From Rhodocyclaceae bacterium UBA2250 (lineage in GTDB: Bacteria > Pseudomonadota > Gammaproteobacteria > Burkholderiales > Rhodocyclaceae): a DNA stretch of 52,875 nucleotides. Location: positions 1 to 52,875 of the forward strand of contig DDXW01000016.1 in assembly GCA_002347285.1 (NCBI GenBank), given 5' to 3'. Positions 48,639-52,875 of this stretch are shown in pieces. The position numbers and the translations under genes were made by a program. How positions within the stretch are numbered: position 1 is the first letter of the stretch; each line of letters opens with the position of its first letter. The notes under the pieces are model-generated. The model did no database searches, was not told where the DNA came from, and saw only the letters and a program-made list of their open reading frames with translations.

Positions 48639-49481
48639 TCAGCCGGCGACGACGCGCTGGCACTGCTCGCCCAGGCCCTCGACGCCGAGCCGCACCACGT
48701 CGCCGGCCTTGAGGAACTGCGGCGGGTTCATGCCGAGGCCGACGCCGGGCGGCGTGCCGGTGCAGACCACGTCGCCGGGCAGGAGCGTCATGAACTGCGA
48801 GATGTAGCTGATCAGGTGCGCGCAGGAGAAGATCATCTGATCGGTGTTGCTGTCCTGGCGCATCTGGCCGTTGACGGACAGCCAGACGCGCAGCTTTTGC
48901 GGGTCGGGAATCTCGTCGGGCGTGACCAGCCAGGGGCCGATCGGCGCGAAGGTGTCGCAGCCCTTGCCCTTGTCCCAGGTGCCGCCGCGGTTCTTCTGGA
49001 AGTCGCGCTCGGAGACGTCGTGAAACGTCACGTAGCCGGCGAGGTGGGAGAGCGCCTGGTTTTCCTCGACGTAGCGCGCGGTTTTGCCGATCACCAGGCC
49101 GAGCTCGGCCTCCCAGTCGGTGCTGACCGAGCCGCGCGGCAGGAGGATGTCGTCGAACGGGCCGTTGATCGCGGTGGTCGCCTTCATGAACAGGACCGGC
49201 TCGCTCGGGATCGCCGCGCCGGTCTCGCGCGCGTGGTCGCGGTAATTGAGGCCGACCGCGACGATCTTGGAGATGCCGGTGAAAGGCACGCCGAGGCGCG
49301 GCTTGCCGCGGACGAGCGGCAGCGTCGCCGCATCGATGGCGGAAAGTCGGCGCTGGCCGGGCGGCGACAACTCGTCCCAGCCGATGTCGGCGCAGTGGGC
49401 GGACAGATCGCGCAGGCGGCCCTGCGCGTCGATCAGGCCGGGTTTTTCGCGGCCCGGAGGGCCGTAGCGGACGAGCTTCAT
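48639..49481 (-). CDS. Fumarylacetoacetate hydrolase family protein
   Basis: A 280-residue FAH-fold enzyme. The metal site is visible as DWEAELGLVIGK near 120 (two Glu) and the Asp in VTFHDVSERD near 153; GTPPGVG near 247 is the usual C-terminal loop. These enzymes cleave or decarboxylate diketo acids in aromatic degradation; ureidoglycolate lyase-like specificity is also possible. Residues near 40 (SPPGQRRLSA) are encoded antisense to dispersed repeat copy 14. It follows the MCE gene by 21 bases. Confidence 0.88.
   Translation of the reverse strand: MKLVRYGPPGREKPGLIDAQGRLRDLSAHCADIGWDELSPPGQRRLSAIDAATLPLVRGKPRLGVPFTGISKIVAVGLNYRDHARETGAAIPSEPVLFMKATTAINGPFDDILLPRGSVSTDWEAELGLVIGKTARYVEENQALSHLAGYVTFHDVSERDFQKNRGGTWDKGKGCDTFAPIGPWLVTPDEIPDPQKLRVWLSVNGQMRQDSNTDQMIFSCAHLISYISQFMTLLPGDVVCTGTPPGVGLGMNPPQFLKAGDVVRLGVEGLGEQCQRVVAG
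49343..49367 (+). repeat. Dispersed G-rich repeat, copy 14
   Basis: Two mismatches, inside the FAH-family gene on its non-coding strand. Confidence 0.6.
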
Positions 49482-49502
49482 GGGGCGGTCTCCTGGTAGG
49501 GG

Positions 49503-50522
49503 TCAGTCTTGTTTGCGCTTGCCGCGGTAGATCGCGTCGGGCTGTTCCTCGAGGGTCTCGGCCAGCTTGCGCAGCGCGTCGGCGGCGCGCGCGATCTCCT
49601 TGAGCGCCGCGTTGGCCTGCTGCACCGTCGGCGACTCCGGCGCGGCGAGGGCGCGCATCGCCACGGCCGCCTGCGCCAGTTCGTCGCTGGCGCGCGTCAT
49701 GTTCTGCACGACCTGCGAGTCGGCGCCGGCGAGCGTGGCGACGCGGTCGGCGGCGGCCTCCAGCTTCGCCAGCGCCGCCTGCGCGGCCACCAGCGCCTGG
49801 CGCATCTCGGCGAGATCGGTGCGCGCGCCGGCGAGCAGCGGCGCGGCCTGCGCGTCGAGCCGCGCGGCGAGGGATTCGAGGTGGCGCAGCGTCGCCTGCA
49901 TCCGGCGCGGCAGCTCCTGCGTGCCCTGCGCCGTGAGCAGGGCGTTGACCGCGTCGCCGATCGCCGCGACGTCGGTGAGGAATTTCTCGATCGGGAAGGC
50001 CTCGAGCTTCGCGGTCAGCTCCTGCACCGCGGTGCGGATGGTCGGGATCTCGCTGACGCCGGCGTCGAGCGCGACGAAGTGCGCCGGCTTGTCGGGGTGG
50101 AAGTCGAGGTCGACGTAGAGCTGGCCGGTGAGCAGGCTCTGCATGCGCAGCCGCGCGCGCAGCCCGCGCGCGACGAGGCCGCGCACGGTGTCGCGGTCGC
50201 GCAGGTCGACGTGCTCGCCGCCGCGCGTGCGCACCACGTGCGGCAGCACCTCGACGGTGACCGGCACGACGAAGCGGTTGCCCGCGCCGTCGTTGTTGTC
50301 GAGGCCGAGCTGGATCTGCTTGACCGTGCCGACCTTGACGCCGAGGAACATCACCGGCGCGCCGACCTGCAGGCCCTGCGCCGCGCCTTCGAAATACATG
50401 ACGTGCTGGCGCTTCTCGCCGAACCAGCCGCCGCCGGCGAGCAGCAGCGTGGCGGCGATCGCCAGGGCAATGGCGCCGAGCACGAAGGCGCCGATCAGCG
50501 TCGGGTTGGCCTGCCTGCTCAT
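49503..50522 (-). CDS. MCE-domain lipid-transport protein (MlaD/PqiB type)
   Basis: A 339-residue protein with an N-terminal anchor helix (about 9-30), a single MCE domain (about 38-150; GLQVGAPVMFLGVKVGTV is diagnostic) and a long helical tail (about 190-330), as in periplasmic lipid-shuttling MCE rings. With the ATPase and permease upstream it forms an ABC importer/exporter for phospholipid between membranes. Its ATG overlaps the ATPase gene stop (ATGA). Confidence 0.9.
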   Translation of the reverse strand: MSRQANPTLIGAFVLGAIALAIAATLLLAGGGWFGEKRQHVMYFEGAAQGLQVGAPVMFLGVKVGTVKQIQLGLDNNDGAGNRFVVPVTVEVLPHVVRTRGGEHVDLRDRDTVRGLVARGLRARLRMQSLLTGQLYVDLDFHPDKPAHFVALDAGVSEIPTIRTAVQELTAKLEAFPIEKFLTDVAAIGDAVNALLTAQGTQELPRRMQATLRHLESLAARLDAQAAPLLAGARTDLAEMRQALVAAQAALAKLEAAADRVATLAGADSQVVQNMTRASDELAQAAVAMRALAAPESPTVQQANAALKEIARAADALRKLAETLEEQPDAIYRGKRKQD

Positions 50523-51271
50523 GCTGCGTTGCCGCGCGTCAGGAAATGGCGCACCTGCGGCGCGCCGTTGCGCAATGCTTCCTGCGGATGTCCGGTGGCG
50601 ATCATGGTGTGGGTGTCGGCATCGAGATAGACCGAATTGTCGCCGATCGCCAGGATGCTGGCCAGATCGTGCGTCACCACCACCACCGTGGTGCCGAGGC
50701 TGTCGCGCAGTTCGACGATCAGTTCGTCGAGGCGGCGCGCGGTCAAGGGATCGAGGCCGGAGGAGGGCTCGTCGATCACGAGGATCTCGGGATCGAGCGC
50801 CATGGCGCGCGCCAGCCCGGCGCGCTTCTTCATGCCGCCCGACAGCTCGGCCGGATAGAAGTCCCCGAAGCCGGCCAGGCCGACCAGCGCCAGCTTGAAG
50901 GCGACGATTTCGTCGATCTGCGCGGCGGAGAGCGCGGTGTGCTCGGCGAGCGGCAGGGCGACGTTCTCGGCCAGCGTCAGCGAGCTCCACAGCGCGCCGC
51001 CCTGGAACAGGATGCCGAGCCGGCGCTGCAGGCGCCGGCGGTCTTCCTCGGCCGCGCCCCAGAAGTCCTCGCCGGCGAACAGGACGCGGCCGGCGAGCGG
51101 CGGCTGCAGGCCGACCAGCGCGCGCATCAGCGTCGTCTTGCCGCAGCCGTTGCCGCCCATGACGACGAAGATCTCGCCCCGGTTCACGGCGAAGTTCAGG
51201 TCGCGCTGCACGACGTGGTCGCCGTAGCCGACCGTCAGTTCCCGGACCTCGATCTGCGGTATCGCGTTCAT
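50519..51271 (-). CDS. ABC ATPase of the MCE lipid transporter (MlaF-like)
   Basis: A 250-residue ATPase. Walker A is GGNGCGKTT (about 39-47), the signature LSGGMKKRAGLARA (about 143-156) is of the Mla/Mkl type, Walker B is ILVIDEPSSGLDP, and the switch His is in VVTHD. It energises the permease encoded just upstream; both gene junctions overlap by ATGA. Confidence 0.93.
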   Translation of the reverse strand: MNAIPQIEVRELTVGYGDHVVQRDLNFAVNRGEIFVVMGGNGCGKTTLMRALVGLQPPLAGRVLFAGEDFWGAAEEDRRRLQRRLGILFQGGALWSSLTLAENVALPLAEHTALSAAQIDEIVAFKLALVGLAGFGDFYPAELSGGMKKRAGLARAMALDPEILVIDEPSSGLDPLTARRLDELIVELRDSLGTTVVVVTHDLASILAIGDNSVYLDADTHTMIATGHPQEALRNGAPQVRHFLTRGNAA

Positions 51272-52392
51272 ATGCCGAGTTGGTAATAGACGATGGTCAG
51301 CACCGAGGCGGCGATGGTGATCAGCAGGATCGCCGTGACCACCGCCGAGGTGGCGGCATGGCCGACCGCCGCCGCGCTGCGGCCGCACTGCATGCCGCGC
51401 AGGCAGCCGGCGAAGGCGATCATCGCGCCGTAGACGCTGCCCTTCGACAGCCCGACCAGGAAGTGCTTGAGCTCGAGCGCGCGCAGCGTCTCGGTGTAGT
51501 ACTCGAAGAAGCCGATGTCGAAGATCGCGTAGGCGACGAGCAGCCCCGCCGCCATGCCGATGAAGCCGGCGTAGAGGGTGAGCAGCGGCACCATCACCAT
51601 CAGCGCCAGCATGCGCGGCAGCACCAGGAAGTCGATCGCCGAGATGCCGAGCGTGCGGTAGGCGTCGATCTCCTCGTTGACCTGCATGGTGCCGAGCTGG
51701 GCGGCGAAGGCCGCGCCGGTGCGGCCGGCGATGATGATGCCGGTCATCAGCGCGCCGATCTCGCGCACCATGCCGATCGCCACCAGATCGGCGATGAAGA
51801 TCTGCGCGCCGACGAGCTTCAATTGGTCCGCGCCGAGATAGGCGAGGATCAGTCCGACCAGAAAGCTGATCACCGAGACGATCGGCAGCGCGCGCGGGCC
51901 GACCTCCTCGATCTCGAGCCAGAGGTCGCGGGCGCGGAAGCGGGCGCGGCCCGCCGCCAGCCGTCCGCATGCCTGGACGATCTCGCCGAGGAAGGCGAGC
52001 ATGGCCGGTACGCCGCGCACGAAGTCGAGGACGGCCATGCCGACCTGGGTGCAGATGCCGGCCGGACGCCCGCCGCGGCCGGACAGGTCCTGTGCGGGGA
52101 CGGCGCGCGCCAGCGTCAGCAGTTGCTGCGTCCCCGCCGGCAGCCCGGCGGAATCGACGGCGATGCCGCGCGCCGCGCAGGCCTTGAGCACGCCGGCGAG
52201 GAAGCTCGGCAGGCCGGTGTCCCAGTCGGTCAGCGCCGTCGCATCGAAGCGGACGCGGCGCACGCCGGCCGCGAGCCGCGTCGCGACGGTGTCGCTGCCC
52301 GGCAAGCGGCCGGCCATGCGCCAGCTGCCGGCCAGCACGACGGTCAGCGTGTCATCATCGCTGCGGAGATCGAGCTGCCATGCGTCGCTCAT
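51268..52392 (-). CDS. STAS-permease fusion of the MCE lipid transporter (MlaE-like)
   Basis: A 374-residue permease. Residues 1-95 form a STAS-like domain (the MlaB role) fused to an MlaE permease with about six helices. The family signature REIGALMTGIIIAGRTGAAF lies near residue 210. In E. coli the STAS subunit is a separate gene; here one chain does both. First gene of the coupled mlaE-ATPase-MCE set, 16 bases after the helicase gene. Confidence 0.9.
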   Translation of the reverse strand: MSDAWQLDLRSDDDTLTVVLAGSWRMAGRLPGSDTVATRLAAGVRRVRFDATALTDWDTGLPSFLAGVLKACAARGIAVDSAGLPAGTQQLLTLARAVPAQDLSGRGGRPAGICTQVGMAVLDFVRGVPAMLAFLGEIVQACGRLAAGRARFRARDLWLEIEEVGPRALPIVSVISFLVGLILAYLGADQLKLVGAQIFIADLVAIGMVREIGALMTGIIIAGRTGAAFAAQLGTMQVNEEIDAYRTLGISAIDFLVLPRMLALMVMVPLLTLYAGFIGMAAGLLVAYAIFDIGFFEYYTETLRALELKHFLVGLSKGSVYGAMIAFAGCLRGMQCGRSAAAVGHAATSAVVTAILLITIAASVLTIVYYQLGI

Positions 52393-52408
52393 GGCGGCGG
52401 GAGAAGCC

Positions 52409-52875
52409 TTACTTCTTGCCGAGTCCGCCGAGCAGGGCGGCCACCGGGCGCAGATGGCGCAGCGGACGCCGCTCCGCCAGCGCCGACTTTTCGGCGTGTT
52501 TCTCGGCGTCCTTTTCCGCCCCCGCGCTCTCCTTCGCTTCGTAGGGCTTGGAGAAATCGAAGCCGTCGGCGGCGATCATCGGCTGCCGCGGCACGCGCGG
52601 CAGATGGGCGGTCGGCGCCGGCAGGCGGTCGACGCGGCTCTTCGGGCCGTGGCCGATCTTCGGTTCGTGCTTGTGGCCGTGTCCGCGCCCGCTGCGCTCG
52701 CCTTTTTCGCGTTCCTCCGGCGGCGCAACGGAGCCCGGCTCGAAGCCGGGCACGACGACCTGTTCGATCTTGAACTTGGTGAGCTTCTCGATATCCGCGA
52801 GCCGCGGTTTTTCTTCCGGCGCCACCAGCGAGGTCGCCTCGCCCTTCTTGCCGGCGCGGCCGGTGCGGCCGATGC
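52409..52875 (-). CDS. DEAD-box RNA helicase, C-terminal part (cut by window end)
   Basis: The visible 155 residues begin in helicase motif VI (IGRTGRAGKKGEATSLV), continue through the end of the RecA2 domain (ADIEKLTKF), then a basic, Gly/His/Lys-rich tail as in RhlE-type helicases. The N-terminal domain with DEAD and Walker motifs lies beyond the window. The tail residues AEKSALAERRPL are encoded by dispersed repeat copy 15. RhlE is the likely identity but other DEAD helicases cannot be excluded. Confidence 0.85.
   Translation of the reverse strand, partial: IGRTGRAGKKGEATSLVAPEEKPRLADIEKLTKFKIEQVVVPGFEPGSVAPPEEREKGERSGRGHGHKHEPKIGHGPKSRVDRLPAPTAHLPRVPRQPMIAADGFDFSKPYEAKESAGAEKDAEKHAEKSALAERRPLRHLRPVAALLGGLGKK
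52466..52490 (-). repeat. Dispersed G-rich repeat, copy 15 (inverted orientation)
   Basis: Two mismatches when read on the minus strand. It lies in the helicase tail codons, in the frame K-S-A-L-A-E-R-R, different from copies 3, 4, 5 and 11. Confidence 0.55.

Noticed and set aside
1..52875. CRISPR array
   Set aside because: Repeat copies are kilobases apart with genes between them; there are no regular spacers and no cas genes.
1..52875. tRNA, rRNA, insertion sequences and transposases
   Set aside because: No recognisable cloverleaf, rRNA segment, transposase or integrase gene was found on reading the window.

Overview
The window is GC-rich DNA (roughly 65-75% by eye) with tightly packed operons. 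Its gene content fits a sulfur-oxidising, respiratory betaproteobacterium, most likely Rhodocyclales-like. The reasons are the flavocytochrome c sulfide dehydrogenase (fccAB), large multihaem c cytochromes, a DsrS-like protein with associated conserved genes, pntAB, chrA, a glycolate oxidase operon and a betaproteobacterial-style MCE/Mla transporter. The taxonomic assignment is inference from gene content.

Layout. 0.07-2.3 kb (+): octahaem tetrathionate-reductase-family cytochrome and a cytochrome b partner, closed by a strong terminator. 2.4-6.3 kb (-): nonahaem c/cytochrome b fusion, fccA and fccB, a likely sulfide-to-quinone or quinone-to-cytochrome module. 6.4-7.7 kb (-): chrA. 7.8-17.4 kb (+): an HTH/ferredoxin/FNR fusion, a MoxR ATPase, a haem-c GGDEF-EAL protein, a DUF2201/VWA metallopeptidase, DsrS, a LexA-like S24 protein lacking the catalytic Lys, and three conserved uncharacterised genes. 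17.4-26.2 kb: glycolate and glycerate metabolism (hydroxypyruvate isomerase, glycerate 2-kinase, glcDEF) interrupted by hicBA, a GNAT acetyltransferase and a Na/Pi symporter. 26.3-31.7 kb: MaoC hydratase, PP2C phosphatase, pntAB and two small envelope proteins. 31.8-41.0 kb (-): accessory region with a low-GC coiled-coil protein of defence-gene appearance, an alpha/beta-hydrolase-subtilisin fusion, a periplasmic metallophosphoesterase, a membrane-anchored CHAT protease and a secreted protein. 41.2-46.7 kb: hybrid histidine kinase, HD-GYP response regulator and a chemoreceptor. 46.9-52.9 kb (-): namZ, a DOMON-like protein, an FAH-family hydrolase, MCE/ATPase/STAS-permease lipid transporter genes, and the 3' end of a DEAD-box helicase gene. 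No stretch longer than about 235 bases lacks a gene.

The most unusual structure is a dispersed G-rich repeat of about 25 bp with core CGGCGCTGGCGGGGCGGCGG, preceded by AAA and two variable bases. I find 16 copies, 14 in the same orientation. They lie either just beyond gene stop codons or inside coding sequence, where they often add an in-frame K-x-G-A-G-G-A-A peptide. Two copies are part of 89-bp direct repeats (82/89 identical) that exactly bracket the CHAT-metallophosphoesterase gene pair, and another two bracket the low-GC gene. In 31.7-46.9 kb the repeat therefore divides the DNA into modules like a cassette array. The best candidate for an undescribed system is this repeat-delimited module set carrying CHAT protease, metallophosphoesterase, hydrolase-subtilisin and coiled-coil genes. 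Its function is not shown by the sequence and is inferred only.
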